Origin: Symbiodinium natans
Lineage: Eukaryota; Sar; Dinophyceae; Suessiales; Symbiodiniaceae
Reading direction: 5' to 3'
Length of the DNA: 64,000 nucleotides
Assembly (NCBI GenBank): GCA_905221605.1
Contig: CAJNDS010002080.1
Location: 731,001-795,000, forward strand
Part shown: in pieces, positions 31,897 through 41,610 of the stretch
Layout of the letters: every line of letters starts with the position of its first letter
Position numbering within the stretch: the stretch's first letter is position 1
Program-made: the position numbers and the translations under genes
The notes under the pieces: model-generated
Told to the model about the DNA's origin: nothing
The model's input: the letters and a program-made list of their open reading frames with translations, nothing else
The model's database searches: none

Positions 31897-31940
31897 CCTG
31901 GTCGACCCTGAGCCACGCCGGCAACGACCAGCAAGGAGGT
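31897..31940 (-). CDS. Predicted exon, hydrophobic
   Basis: Acceptor TTTCCGCTCAG and GT donor GTGGGC; reads TSLLVVAGVAQGRP plus two bases. Confidence 0.6.
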
Positions 31941-32034
31941 CTGAGCGGAAACACAACTCAATCTGCCAATCAATCAAATAGTCAACTCCTTTTCTTCCTT
32001 TTTTCCGAGGGCGTACCGCCTAAGGATCCCTGAC

Positions 32035-32147
32035 TAGGTTGCCCAGTAACCTAGGATGAAAAAGGGTGCCCTTTTTTGCTTAAAGGGGTTTATAAGGGAA
32101 CCTAAACCTACCCAAAAACGGGAATCAGGGTACTACTGGGCATCCTA
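32035..32147. mobile_element. MITE-like element, family D copy 1
   Basis: Termini TAGGTTGCCCAGTA and TACTGGGCATCCTA are inverted. The interior is nearly the same as 62,111-62,225, including TTTGCTTAAAGGGGTTTATA. Confidence 0.85.
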
Positions 32148-32506
32148 CCAGAATTGCGCCTAGGCCTAACATCTTGCTGAGGGCTTGAGGTTCTCGACTC
32201 CAGACGGTTGGGCTTGGGCAACCCTAAACCCTAAACCCTTCAAGATCTAAACCGTGGACACCCTAAGCCCTAGGCACTAGAACCCCAAAGCCCTAAACCC
32301 TCAATCCCTAAATTCATCCAGTACCCGCATGACAGTTCGCATAAACCCCGAACCCCCGAAGCCCTAAGCCCTAAACACCAAAACCCCTTCAGCTCTGTAA
32401 ATCCTAAACCCTGAACCCTCGCCCTAAACCCTAAACCCCCGAAGCCCTAAGCCTTAAACCCTAAACCCCTAAGCTCTGTAAACCCCAAACCCTAAACCCC
32501 TTCGGC

Positions 32507-32548
32507 CTTGAGCCCGCTCGGATTCTCATCGCACCCCAGTGCCGGCCA
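32507..32548 (-). CDS. Predicted exon
   Basis: Acceptor TCGGCAG and GC donor GCCGAA; reads WPALGCDENPSGLK, phase 0 in and out. Confidence 0.7.
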
Positions 32549-32607
32549 CTGCCGAGCACCGGGGATTTTTCTCAGGAGTAACAAAAAAAGACGTTCTGGG
32601 CGGATGT

Positions 32608-32670
32608 TCGGGTCTAGGGTCTAGGGTCTTAGGGTCTAGGGTCTAGGGTCTAGGGTCTAGGGTCTAGGGT
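32608..32670. repeat. Variant array (GGGTCTA)
   Basis: About eight GGGTCTA units, a single-base variant of the heptamer. Confidence 0.9.
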
Positions 32671-32763
32671 TCAGGGTTTAAGGTTTAGGGCTTAGGGGGG
32701 TTGCTCGAAACTCCGTGTGCCTTCTGTGGGGGGTGGGGGGGTGGGGAGCCAAACAATCCCCAC

Positions 32764-32826
32764 CTGAGGCTTGTGCGACTGACATTACGCCTGGCCGTAC
32801 AATGCCGGCATTGCTTGCGAACTTCT
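32764..32826 (-). CDS. Predicted exon
   Basis: Acceptor CGGCGCAG and GT donor GTGGGG; two split bases, KFASNAGIVRPGVMSVAQAS, one split base. A second frame contains CRHC. Confidence 0.6.
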
Positions 32827-33563
32827 CTGCGCCGAAGCTAATGGGGGAGCTGCTACGATTGATCCTCGGAGTCGTACTTCTTCACTTGATGCTTTTGCCC
32901 TTGAGCCCCTACGGTTTAGGGTTTAGGGTTCAGGGCTTCACGAGCTCAGCAAGCTTGAACAGTGTCATGTGAAACTGAGGTGCCACGGGCTGCACATGAA
33001 AGTGATATAGGTTCCCCTGAAAAAAAACATTTTTATGGCTTAGCGAGCCGAGGGTATTGTAGGAGAACCCTAAATACACACGGGAAACCCGAAACCGTAA
33101 ACCCTAATCCCTAAACCCTAAACCCTAAACCCCAAACCTCTACGGTGGGGCATCCATAGCTCACTAAACCCTCAGCCCAAAAACAAATCCAGCCCAGAAG
33201 CCCCTTAGGGTTTAGGGTTTAGGGTTTATTTAGGGTTTAGGGTTTAGGGTTTCTCAAACCTCAGGATAAACCTCCGATGCAAGCCAATGCCCTAGACCCG
33301 ACCAAACACCAAAGAAACACTCTGTCGAATGGTTGGTGCGCCCCTAAACCCGAAACCCTAAACCCTAAAAACCCTAAACCCTAAACTGAAACAACCTGCA
33401 GCGATGCGTGGCACGCTACTGGGTCAGTCTGTATCGTGATGCCGCGAGCATTATTCAAACACCATGTCGAACCACCCTAAACCCTAACCCTAAACCCTAA
33501 ACCCTAAACCCTAAACCCTAAACCCTATGTGCGTTGAGAGCTTCGCCGTGGGTGGATCTGCAC

Positions 33564-33591
33564 CCTACAGATGCACTGTGCAACATCTGAT
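33564..33591 (-). CDS. Predicted micro-exon, Cys
   Basis: Good acceptor TCTGCCCTCCCCAG and GT donor GTGCAG; one split base, then SDVAQCICR. It lies 3' of the zinc-finger gene at 33,860. Confidence 0.45.
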
Positions 33592-33859
33592 CTGGGGAGG
33601 GCAGACAACTAGACACACAGCCTCTGCTCAATCTCTGGCGGGTCAAACTCACTCCAGTGCGAGGGTGTTGCGCTGAGACACATGGTAGATGTCACACTCT
33701 CTGTGCCGAACCTCATGGGATCGGGAAGGGCCAAGCTCTTGCTCATGAAGAAAGGAAGGTGCTCTGTACCTTAAGCAGCTCTTGGAGCAAGGGCAAAGAA
33801 AGACTGAAGCTATAACTCTCTTAGAAGGATGGCGTTGAGCAGGAACCACGCAAAAACCA

Positions 33860-34453
33860 TCACAACATGCTCTTAAGAGCATCCGAGAAACCCAGTGCTG
33901 CCTCACTTAAGCTAGAGCCATGGGATTCTCCCGGGGTTGACTTGGTCCCTTTGTTCCCCAAACCGCCGATGAGGCTGAACGGCAAAGGGATTTGTTCCGC
34001 AACGGGTGGTGCATGAAGAAGTGGCCCGGCGAGGACATTGGCGTCCATGTCCATGTGTGAGGGCGCCAAGTTCTCATAGGCTGCATATGGCGCGGGAACT
34101 TGCTGTGCTTCTGCCAAGCTCATTGGATGCATAGAGGTATACGTTGGCATCATGTAAGTGGCAAGGAAGGGAGATGGATCCGCTTGTGCCTGGATTGCCG
34201 GGAAGGTCGAGTTCTGCATCCCCATCAACTTGGACTTTGTCTTCATCTCGAACGCCTCATGGACAAACCTGCACCCTTGCCCCCGCACGCAGTAGCCGGT
34301 CTTCACGAAGTCGAAGCACGGCTTTGGGCTGGGGCGCAACTCCGATGTCGAGTGGGCGAACGTGCAGTCCGCGCCCATCTTGCACTCGTTCGTTCGCCAG
34401 AATTTGCACATGCGGGTGAACTGCACTGCCTTCTTTTGCTCGGCCTTCGTCAT
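33860..34453 (-). CDS. CCCH zinc-finger protein, copy 1 (197 aa)
   Basis: Single uninterrupted frame. Two CCCH fingers lie near the N terminus: C-x7-C-x5-C-x3-H at about residues 16-34 (CKFWRTNECKMGADCTFAH) and C-x8-C-x5-C-x3-H at about 46-64 (CFDFVKTGYCVRGQGCRFVH). The rest is low-complexity, rich in Pro, Met and Ala. Tandem CCCH fingers usually bind RNA, so a role in mRNA regulation is likely (family knowledge, not shown here). The ATG was chosen because copy 2 begins with the same MTKAEQKK and both have an AG just upstream. The first 165 bp are nearly identical to copy 2. It sits among predicted exons on the same strand, so it may be a nested gene. Confidence 0.85.
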   Translation of the reverse strand: MTKAEQKKAVQFTRMCKFWRTNECKMGADCTFAHSTSELRPSPKPCFDFVKTGYCVRGQGCRFVHEAFEMKTKSKLMGMQNSTFPAIQAQADPSPFLATYMMPTYTSMHPMSLAEAQQVPAPYAAYENLAPSHMDMDANVLAGPLLHAPPVAEQIPLPFSLIGGLGNKGTKSTPGESHGSSLSEAALGFSDALKSML

Positions 34454-34457
34454 GGCT

Positions 34458-34459
34458 CT
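34458..34459 (-). promoter_or_regulatory. Likely spliced-leader acceptor of CCCH copy 1
   Basis: AG preceded by pyrimidine-rich TTTGCTCCTCCAATTGCCGCT, four bases before the ATG. The same arrangement is found at copy 2. Dinoflagellate mRNAs are trans-spliced at such sites; use here is inferred. Confidence 0.55.
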
Positions 34460-34734
34460 AGCGGCAATTGGAGGAGCAAAGCAATCTTTGCTTCAGTACT
34501 GCGTCTTGAGCAGTCTGCGACATGAGACCATGACCAGAAGATGAAGTCACGTGCGGCTCATAGCTCATAGCTTTAGAAGCACACCTGTTCCTAAGCCTTT
34601 CTGAACGCCTTCGGTACCATGTACCATCCTGCATGCCGCAGTCTCTAGCTTTGGGGTTAAATAGGGTTTAGTTTATGGCTTGGGGTATATATATATATAG
34701 GTAACAATACTATTATGTACAAAACCTGTGTATA

Positions 34735-34753
34735 TATATATACACATACATAC

Positions 34754-34838
<85 letters not shown>

Positions 34839-34890
34839 TATACATATACATATACATATATATGTACATATATATATATATATATATATT
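34735..34890. repeat. (CACATA)n and (TA)n microsatellite
   Basis: About 18 CACATA units grade into TATACA and TA repeats; reading frames across it are artefacts. Confidence 0.95.
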
Positions 34891-35232
34891 ATATACATAT
34901 GCGCGGCCGGCCAGCTCTTGCGGTTTACGGTTTGGGGCTTCGGGTTCTGGCGAGGGGCAAACAGAGAGCCCTAAACCCTAAGTAGGGTTTAAGGTTTAGG
35001 GTTTAGGGTATAGGGTATAGGGTATATAGGGTATAGGGGTTTCGGGTGGGCCATACCGCGAAGCGCTGCCCACAGAGCCACCAACATCCCCTCAACCCAA
35101 AGTTAGTCTTTAGGGTTGGCAAATGCAACCCTAAACCCTAAACCCTGAACCCCAAACCCTAAACCCTAAACCCTACACCCTACCCTAAACCCTAAACCCT
35201 ACTCATACCATCCCAGAAGTTTAGGAACTCGC

Positions 35233-35289
35233 CTTTGCCCGGTTCTTGGCCCTGAGTGTAGCCACGGCCGCAGCAAGCTCCGCACGTGC
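35233..35289 (-). CDS. Predicted exon, Ala/Lys/Arg module
   Basis: Acceptor CATGAGAG and GC donor GCGAGT; reads ARAELAAAVATLRAKNRAK, phase 0 in and out, very like the modules in the left half of the window. Confidence 0.9.
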
Positions 35290-35426
35290 CTCTCATGGCG
35301 AGAGAACAGGGTCTAGAGGGTTTAGGGTTTGGGGTTTCGGGTTTAGGGTCTAGTGTTTAGGGTTTAGGGCTTAGCTATGTGATCGTGCTTCGGGCTGCGG
35401 GCATCGTTGCTGTATCCTTTCGCGAC

Positions 35427-35506
35427 TTCCCACAAGCTGATGTCTGTCCGGTGAAAGCGGCGCCGCATCATGTCCCTAATTAGCCCAAGGGATGCACGAC
35501 ATGATC
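35427..35506 (-). CDS. Predicted exon, basic, 26 codons
   Basis: Acceptor CCGTGAAG and GT donor GTCGCG; two split bases, then SCRASLGLIRDMMRRRFHRT and DISLWE. The frame stays open further (VAKGYSNDARSPKHDHIAK). Confidence 0.55.
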
Positions 35507-35639
35507 CTTCACGGAAGTTTGGCGTCGTCCGAGGCTTACGAGATCTATCGCACGCCCTGCTGCCCACACAAAGGAGCTGTGGTCTACGCTTCTGAACGCC
35601 ACAGGCAGAAAACTCTGCGCAAGACATTGTGAGAGCTCA

Positions 35640-36000
35640 TCACCAAATACCCTGACAACCGTTAAAGCCCGTCATGTGATTCCTAAAATTCTTAACTCCT
35701 GAACCACAGCTCCTGCTCGAAAGAACTTAACTTTCGAGGCCTCCAGTGCACCACCACGCACCCAAGCAAGTCTACAGAATCACAGCAATGGGTTTAGATC
35801 TTTTGCCTTAAGAACTCCAAACCGCCCTTTTCAAAGGCAACCTACAAACACGAATAATATGAACATATTCCCCCAAAACCTCCACTCTCCTTCCCCCCTG
35901 CCTCCCCCACCTTCCCCCCCCTTCCCCCCGCCCGCCCCCCCCTCCCCCCCTTCTCCCCCCCCCCCCCCCCACCCCCTCGGGAACCTGCTGCAATCTGACT
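35640..36000. other. Unique and C-rich stretch, no supported gene
   Basis: Contains a C/T-rich tract at about 35,880-35,975 that yields Gly-rich minus frames. I see no bounded exon. Confidence 0.5.
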
Positions 36001-36111
36001 TCTGGACGAGAAACTAGGAACCAAATGTCTTCAACATACCACTACGTGACCATCGACTAGCGAGGTGTGCACTGGCACTGTTCAAGCACCATCGCCCCAC
36101 CCGACTGTTCC

Positions 36112-36318
36112 TCAGGTAAGCAGGGCCGAACAGCAAACGAACACCCCAATGCGGCTGACTCCGCAGCGTGTAGCACCAGGGATTTTGAAACACAGGGCAA
36201 GGCACACCAGCACGAACTCAGGTCGCCTGGCATTCAAAAAAAAGGCATCCATTTCCGACCCTTTGATTGCATGGAACTGAACACCAAGACTTGCTGACGG
36301 ATGTGCGCTTCTTCCCAT
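36112..36318 (-). CDS. Possible coding patch, 68-codon open frame
   Basis: Non-repeat sequence with an open minus frame containing FHAIKGSEMDAFFLNARRPE and a hydrophobic Cys-containing segment. It probably holds one or more exons; I could not fix boundaries. Confidence 0.35.
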   Translation of the reverse strand: MGRSAHPSASLGVQFHAIKGSEMDAFFLNARRPEFVLVCLALCFKIPGATRCGVSRIGVFVCCSALLT

Positions 36319-36352
36319 GCTCTATGGCTAACGATCAGCAAAGGCCGTGAAC

Positions 36353-36476
36353 TGGGAGGTCATTCCCCTTGACGTTACAGGAGAGTGAGGAGACGTGGCC
36401 ATGCTTGACATTGGAGTCTGAGAGGGTGTGGTGCAACACGGAATACCCCTCCGGCACAACCATCAGCCGGACCGGA
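36353..36476 (-). CDS. Predicted exon, 41 codons
   Basis: Acceptor CCTTCTAAG and GT donor GTTCAC; one split base, then PVRLMVVPEGYSVLHHTLSD and SNVKHGHVSSLSCNVKGNDL. Its composition is that of a folded beta-rich domain; family not recognised. Confidence 0.65.
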
Positions 36477-36545
36477 CTTAGAAGGACTACGCCCTAGACA
36501 CTAAACCCTAAACCCCAAACCCTAAACCCTAAACCCTAAGTGCAC

Positions 36546-36580
36546 CTTCCTCTCAACACTGGCTGCAGTTACGGCTGCAT
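36546..36580 (-). CDS. Predicted exon, Ala-rich
   Basis: Acceptor CTCGCACAG and GT donor GTGCAC; two split bases, then AAVTAASVERK. G+AT gives Asp with the exon at 36,753. Confidence 0.75.
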
Positions 36581-36752
36581 CTGTGCGAGGCATAGCAACG
36601 CCTTCGCGTGGTTAAACTGCTCTTCCTAGCAAGACGCGTTCAGGCAAGCTAGTCCGACACCCACTACCGACACCCCAACCCCCAAACCCAGTGTTGGTGG
36701 CCTCGTGTAAGTCTAGTGCGCCTGAAACCACTAACATGCCTGCGCGTGCTGC

Positions 36753-36780
36753 CGGTCGATCCTTCTGTACCGAGCACTTT
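36753..36780 (-). CDS. Predicted exon
   Basis: Acceptor CATTTGAAG and GC donor GCAGCA; reads KVLGTEGST plus one base. Its phase-0 start would also accept the phase-0 donor at the end of CCCH copy 2. Confidence 0.6.
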
Positions 36781-36928
36781 CTTCAAATGTTCAGGGCTCG
36801 TCTAGGCTACACCACCCAGAACATACTGTCTGGGCGTTCAAAGTCACTGAAAAGCGCGGGCGAGCCACATAGCCACAGGGACGATCTCCCTGTAGCATGC
36901 TTCATCTCATTTATAGCCATGTTCTTGG

Positions 36929-37663
36929 TCAAGGAGAAAGGAAAGTAATCCATACCTCGGTGGTCCATGAATCCGGCTCAAGGATGCTTAGGGCGATTTG
37001 GGGTTCAAGCTTCGGGGATGTTTTGGGGTTTGCACTATGTCTTAGAACCGATAAGGATGGTAGTGAGAAGAAGCATGAAGAAGCCCCCAACTCATGCTCA
37101 ACAGTGCTTGAGAAACCCAGTGAATCTTCACTTAGGCTGGAGCCGCGTGATTCTGCCTTTGCCGGCTTGTCCACCCTGTTCTCGAAGTCACTCATGAGGC
37201 CCATGGGCAAGGGTATCTGGTCCAGGCCTGGGGGGGACACGGCAGCTGGCCCTGGGTCACGCGAATGGACCGGTTGCCCAGAGAATGTACGTGGTGGGGC
37301 AAACTGCTTTGTTTCCAAGCGCATGGGACTCATGGGACTCATGGGACCATTTTGGGGGTATGTCGGCATCATGTACGTGGCAAGGAATGCATCTTCTTGT
37401 GCCTGGAATGCCGGGAAGGTCGAGTGCTGCATGTCTGTGAATCTTGGCTCCTTACTCTCGATCACATGGTGCACAAACCTGCACGCCTGCCCCCGAGCGC
37501 AGTAGCCGGTCTTCACGAAGTCGAAGCACGGCTTTGGGCTGGGGCGCAACTCCGATGTCGAGTGGGCGAACGTGCAGTCCGCGCCCATTTTGCACTCGTT
37601 CGTTCGCCAGAATTTGCACATGCGGGTGAACTGCACTGCCTTCTTTTGCTCAGCCTTGGTCAT
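36929..37663 (-). CDS. CCCH zinc-finger protein, copy 2 (244 aa frame)
   Basis: Paralogue of copy 1, with the same MTKAEQKK start and the same two CCCH fingers at about residues 16-34 and 46-64. The middle is diverged but alignable up to the SLSEDSLGFS motif. A net 2-base difference just after that motif shifts the frame, so the copy 1 stop is missed and about 50 extra residues follow. A strong donor GTATGG lies in phase 0 at 36,955, so the true exon may end at 36,956 and continue into exons such as 36,780. Alternatively it ends at the TGA at 36,929. Probably an RNA-binding protein. Confidence 0.8.
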   Translation of the reverse strand: MTKAEQKKAVQFTRMCKFWRTNECKMGADCTFAHSTSELRPSPKPCFDFVKTGYCARGQACRFVHHVIESKEPRFTDMQHSTFPAFQAQEDAFLATYMMPTYPQNGPMSPMSPMRLETKQFAPPRTFSGQPVHSRDPGPAAVSPPGLDQIPLPMGLMSDFENRVDKPAKAESRGSSLSEDSLGFSSTVEHELGASSCFFSLPSLSVLRHSANPKTSPKLEPQIALSILEPDSWTTEVWITFLSP

Positions 37664-37667
37664 TGCT

Positions 37668-37669
37668 CT
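37668..37669 (-). promoter_or_regulatory. Likely spliced-leader acceptor of CCCH copy 2
   Basis: AG after the pyrimidine-rich TTTTGCTCTTCCAACTTTCG, four bases before the ATG, as at copy 1. Confidence 0.55.
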
Positions 37670-38058
37670 GGCGAAAGTTGGAAGAGCAAAAGGGCTCAGG
37701 CTTCAGGATGGCTTTGAGAAGCTTGAGCACAAAAGCGCCTGTATCACAATGCAATCAGGCTGAGGCCTCGTTGAACGATTCTTCGGCCCAACAACCCTCA
37801 AAAGATGGCAGGCCTGAGAGCCTTAGGGTTCGATACCGAGCCTTGATCTGGGAAGTCGCCGAGAGAGGCTCACACACCCCAGAGCCAGCCCTAAACCCTA
37901 ATCCCTAAACCGTAAACTCTAAACCCTAAACCCTATAAACCCTACAAACCCTATAAACCCTAAACCCTAAACCCTGTAAACCCTAAACCCTAAACCACGT
38001 TTCGATCGCCGATCTTCGGGATTCCGACACCCGACATCCACATACCGAGCTTTAGTCC

Positions 38059-38220
38059 CCTGGTTAGTAGCAGGGAATGAGGGAATTAATTGGGGCCCTA
38101 CATATATATATATATATATATATAGAGGGGGGTTCGGGTTTAGGGTTTAGGGTATACGGTTACATATACATATATATATATATAGGGCCCTAATTCCCTC
38201 ATTCCCTGCTAAGAACCAGC
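38059..38220. mobile_element. MITE-like element, family B copy 1
   Basis: Inverted termini CTGGTTAGTAGCAGGG and CCCTGCTAAGAACCAG followed by AATGAGGGAATTA and (TA)n arms. The loop contains GGGTTTAGGGTTTAGGG, a telomere patch inside the element. Confidence 0.85.
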
Positions 38221-38307
38221 CTGTTGATCTTGTATAAGGTCAGCGCTGAAAGACTGAAAACTTGCGGGACACAAAGATTGCAACATCCACGTTTTCAAGC
38301 GCGCTAC

Positions 38308-38332
38308 CTTGCTTGTAAACGGGTCCTCGACA
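38308..38332 (-). CDS. Predicted micro-exon, canonical sites
   Basis: Acceptor AGCCCAG and donor GTAGCG; 25 nt, reading VEDPFTSK or CRGPVYKQ depending on phase. Confidence 0.5.
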
Positions 38333-38430
38333 CTGGGCTACCATGTCATAGGAATCGGACGGAAAGGAAACAGAACTCAGGCCAAAACCCTAAACCCTAA
38401 ACCCTAAACCCTAAACCCTAAACCCTCCCT

Positions 38431-38463
38431 GGGCTCAGGGTTGTGGGCCTCAGCTGCTGCGGC
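38431..38463 (-). CDS. Predicted exon, Ala-rich
   Basis: Acceptor TGCGCGAG (or an upstream CAG at 38,481); reads AAAAEAHNPEP; donor uncertain. Confidence 0.55.
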
Positions 38464-38715
38464 CTCGCGCAGCACAGGACCTGGGACTGACAAGAATGCA
38501 CTGGGCGAGATGCTAGCCAGGAGTAACTTACGAATTAAAAGGGTTTAGGGTTTAGGGTTTAGGGTTTAGGGCCTGAAGGGGCTTAGAAGGGAACCTAAGC
38601 CCCAAAACCAAGGGAATGAGGGCCTACTCTGGTTCCTATTTTTCGTAGGCCAAGACCATACAGATCGGCTCCTGGTACACAAGCCCTCACTGTCCCTAAC
38701 TCCAACGCCTCCGAC

Positions 38716-38754
38716 CTTGGCGACGGATGCGACGAGAATGATTTCGTGATGCCA
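38716..38754 (-). CDS. Predicted exon
   Basis: Acceptor CTGCAAAG and GT donor GTCGGA; reads WHHEIILVASVAK in phase 0; other frames are also open. Confidence 0.55.
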
Positions 38755-39096
38755 CTTTGCAGTGCTTTGCGTGGCGGGAGAAAACTAGCACGGCCCTTAA
38801 AACCCTTCGGACAATATTCCTATGTACGGTCCTCCTAAAGAGGGAAAACACACACACAATCCCAAGGGCTTACTTGAAAGAAGTGCTATGAAATTCTAAA
38901 CCCTAAACCCTAAATCCTAAACCCTAAATTGACCTAAGCCAACATTCGTTCCTGTCTCGCAGTTCGCCCTGATTAGGGGGTTTTGGTTGGCTTATACTAA
39001 CGGTCCTGAATAGGGATTGTAGTACGATGTCAGAATAAGGAGAATTTCCCAACGTTTTGGGTTTAGGGTTGGGATTCTTGCCATACCATGCCTCAC

Positions 39097-39143
39097 CCTT
39101 CAGAAGAGGCTTGACAGGCTGAGGCGATCCATCGGGGGTTGCG
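39097..39143 (-). CDS. Predicted exon
   Basis: Acceptor CTCACAAG and donor GTGAGG; one split base, ATPDGSPQPVKPLLK, one split base. Confidence 0.7.
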
Positions 39144-39209
39144 CTTGTGAGGACCATTTGGGTATGGACACAGGAGGGGTCGAGGCAGCGATCGTTTTGG
39201 GGAGGACAC

Positions 39210-39296
39210 GGCGAGGATAACAGGAGAACATTCCAAGAAATTCAGAAAGGCCTAGCGGCCTAGCGCGCACCAAGACGACCCAAACATTCGGAACAT
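39210..39296 (-). CDS. Predicted exon, 28 codons
   Basis: Acceptor CCCCCTAG and GT donor GTGTCC; two split bases, VPNVWVVLVRARPLGLSEFL then GMFSCYPR, one split base. Confidence 0.5.
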
Positions 39297-39350
39297 CTAG
39301 GGGGGGTGTTTGGGAATTGCAAAACAAGCCAAGAGCTGCTTACGGGCTAC

Positions 39351-39463
39351 AGCTTGGGATGTTCCCCCTTCTACGAACAGTCCTTCATAGGGATCATAGT
39401 CCCCCCCTATTCGATTCCCTATGAAGGAACTGTTCGTATAAGGGGGAACATCCCAAGCTACAG
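39351..39463. mobile_element. MITE-like element, family A copy 3
   Basis: The best-preserved copy: AGCTTGGGATGTTCCCCCTT and its inverted match AAGGGGGAACATCCCAAGCT enclose an inner inverted pair (CGAACAGTCCTTCATAGGGA and TCCCTATGAAGGAACTGTTCG). Confidence 0.9.
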
Positions 39464-39502
39464 CCCTTCTTCAGAGCCTAATCGCATGGACAAACCAGCT
39501 AC

Positions 39503-39523
39503 GGTGTGCAAAGGCATGTGTTT
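39503..39523 (-). CDS. Predicted micro-exon, canonical sites
   Basis: Acceptor GTACTGTTTACAG and donor GTAGCT; reads KHMPLHT, phase 0 in and out. Confidence 0.5.
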
Positions 39524-39536
39524 CTGTAAACAGTAC

Positions 39537-39638
39537 CATGTCCCTTCGTATGGGCCCTTCAAAACCAGACCCCTTACATAACCCTTGTATACCCTATACA
39601 GCCCAAGGGCCCCTTTTAAAGAAACTAAGGGACCATAT
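39537..39638. mobile_element. MITE-like element, family H copy 1
   Basis: ATGTCCCTTCGTATGGGCCC at the left and AACTAAGGGACCATAT at the right; similar to 52,657-52,760. Confidence 0.5.
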
Positions 39639-39656
39639 CAAGACCATGCGAAGTAC

Positions 39657-39723
39657 GTCTCCGGTACTCGACAAATCCGCGCTCGTGCGCGCGCGCAGGA
39701 CTCGTGATGTTGGACCTTGCAAC
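39657..39723 (-). CDS. Predicted exon, 22 codons
   Basis: Acceptor CCACAAAG and donor GTACTT; begins VARSNITSPARAHERGFVEY, phase 0 in, one base over. Confidence 0.6.
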
Positions 39724-40040
39724 CTTTGTGGAATAGATGTATAGGTCATGGTTATTTGTGACTAGAGTTGAAATTTTGTGCTTATACGCAAAACAATAAG
39801 AATAGCAATTCAATAGCAACAATTGCATGTTAACAGCAAAGACAGTATGAACAATAGCAACAATAGCAGCAATTATAACGAGTCGCTCAAACCTAGCAAT
39901 AGTAACATTAGTAGCGCGAAGAACAACAATATCAACACTAGCCATTATAACCATATAGACATCTAAAAAACTAGCAGTACTTGCAATTCACATCTGCATA
40001 CATATATATATATATATAGCACATGTACATACGTACATAC

Positions 40041-40073
40041 AAGTTTTTCTATTAGTGCTTGGAGTTCTTGCAC
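40041..40073 (-). CDS. Predicted exon, coiled-coil, GTATGT donor
   Basis: Acceptor GGGTGCAAG preceded by TTTTTCTTTTGTG and consensus donor GTATGT; reads VQELQALIEKL, phase 0 in and out. Confidence 0.65.
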
Positions 40074-40130
40074 CTTGCACCCCGGCACAAAAGAAAAACA
40101 TCGTCTGCAGAGCAGCTTAATGCGATTAAC

Positions 40131-40153
40131 CTTCTCAGGCTTCATATAGGAGC
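40131..40153 (-). CDS. Predicted micro-exon
   Basis: Acceptor TTCTTAAG and GT donor GTTAAT; two split bases, then SYMKPEK. It may instead be continuous with 40,041-40,073 (intervening frame open). Confidence 0.5.
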
Positions 40154-40416
40154 CTTAAGAATTAGATTGGGGTTTTCAGGGAGAGTATAGTAGTATAACT
40201 ATAAAATAGAAAACATAAAGGAATACTATTAGCCATTATTCCGACCCCTGTAGTGGGGTTTAGGCGTTTCCGTGGCTGAACACAGAAAGCAACCCTAAAC
40301 CCTAAACCCTAAACCCTAAACCCTAAAACCTAAACCCTAAACCCTAAACCCTAAACCCTAAACCCTAAAACCTAAACCCTAAACCCTAAACCCTAAACCC
40401 TAATTAAACCCTAAAC

Positions 40417-40494
40417 CTCATGGTTCGGGCAATGGATGCTCTGGTCAACGGATGCACTGGTAACATGGACGCATATTCCTCCGCAGCGGAGCAT
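40417..40494 (-). CDS. Predicted exon, Cys-rich, 26 codons
   Basis: Acceptor GCATGAG; GT donor at the start of a telomere repeat. Begins MLRCGGICVHVTSASVDQSI then HCPNHE; phase 0 in and out. Confidence 0.75.
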
Positions 40495-40646
40495 CTCATG
40501 CTTCGAGTTTCGGATTTCTTTCAGTCCCCCTAAGCCCTGAACCCCCTAAACCCTGAACCCTGAACCCTGAACCCTGAACCCTAAACCCTAAACCCCAAAC
40601 CCTAAAACCCTAAACCCTAAACCCTAAACCCTAAACCCCGTGCCGC

Positions 40647-40717
40647 CTCCAGGGGAGTCCCGGTCGCAGGTGTCGGTGCCAGGGCCACAGGCAGCCGCCG
40701 GCCTGGTCGATGTAGGT
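40647..40717 (-). CDS. Predicted exon, Pro/Ala or Cys frame
   Basis: Acceptor CCCCAG and GC donor GCGGCA. One frame reads RRLPVALAPTPATGTPLE; another reads AAACGPGTDTCDRDSPGGG. Undecided. Confidence 0.55.
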
Positions 40718-41301
40718 CTGGGGTTTAGGGTTTAGGGTTTAGGGTTTAGGGTTTAGGGTTTAGGGTTTAGGGTTTAGGGTTTAGGGTTTAGGGTTTAGGG
40801 TTTAGGGTTTAGGGTTTAGGGTTTAGGGTTTAGGGTTTAGGGCTTAATCAGGGTTTTGCGCTTAGGTTTTCAAGGCTTAGGGGTTGCCATTCTAGCTCCG
40901 AAACCCAAACTAAAAGGGTTTAGGGTTTAGCAAATGGGTTTAGGGCTTAGGGGTGGCCATTCTAGCTCCGAAACCCAAAGAAATGGATTTAGGGTTTCGG
41001 GTTTAGGGTTCAGGGTTTGCCCTTCTAGCTCCCACACAGATTGGTTTAGGGTTGAGGGTTTGAGGGCCTTGTGTAACCCCCCCCCCCCCCCCCGCCTTAA
41101 TTAATTGCATTCCGTAGGCTGCGTTGTCTTACACGACTCGGTGCCCGAAAAGCGAAAAGCGATATACATGCCTTATAGCGTCCCTATATACCTAAGTAGC
41201 CCCTAAATAACCCCTAACTATCCCTTGAGGTCCCTTATGAGGGTCCCTCCTTTTGTCCCTTGAAAGCCGTGAGACACAGCAGGGACCACAACAAACACAA
41301 C

Positions 41302-41337
41302 CAGTTGCAACGGGGCTTGGGCGCGCGCGAGTCGCGT
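41302..41337 (-). CDS. Predicted exon
   Basis: Acceptor GACCAAAG and GT donor GTTGTG; reads TRLARAQAPLQL, phase 0 in and out. Confidence 0.55.
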
Positions 41338-41407
41338 CTTTGGTCCATTTAGGGTTCAGGGCTTAGGGAGTTCAGGGTTCAGGGTTTGGGGTTTAGGGAG
41401 AGAACAC

Positions 41408-41440
41408 TAAGCCGGTGCGATGCACGACCAGGCAGCGCCC
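41408..41440 (-). CDS. Predicted exon
   Basis: Acceptor GCGGGACAG and GT donor GTGTTC; reads GRCLVVHRTGL, phase 0 in and out. Confidence 0.6.
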
Positions 41441-41610
41441 CTGTCCCGCAAGCTTTCTGCACCCTAACCCTAAACCCTGACCCCTAAACCCTAAGCCCTA
41501 AACCCGAACCCTAAACCCTAAACCCTAAACCCTACACCCTACACCCTACACCCTAAACCCTAAACCCGAAACCCTAACCCTAAACCCTAAACCCTAAACC
41601 CTGAAAGAAC

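Noticed and set aside
34100-34525. Plus-strand frames opposite the CCCH genes
   Set aside because: Antisense to clear zinc-finger coding; the same shadow recurs at 37,265-37,717.
33860-37663. Spliced-leader relic (retroposed cDNA) upstream of the CCCH genes
   Set aside because: I looked for the dinoflagellate leader sequence near both ATGs and saw no match, so retroposition is unsupported.
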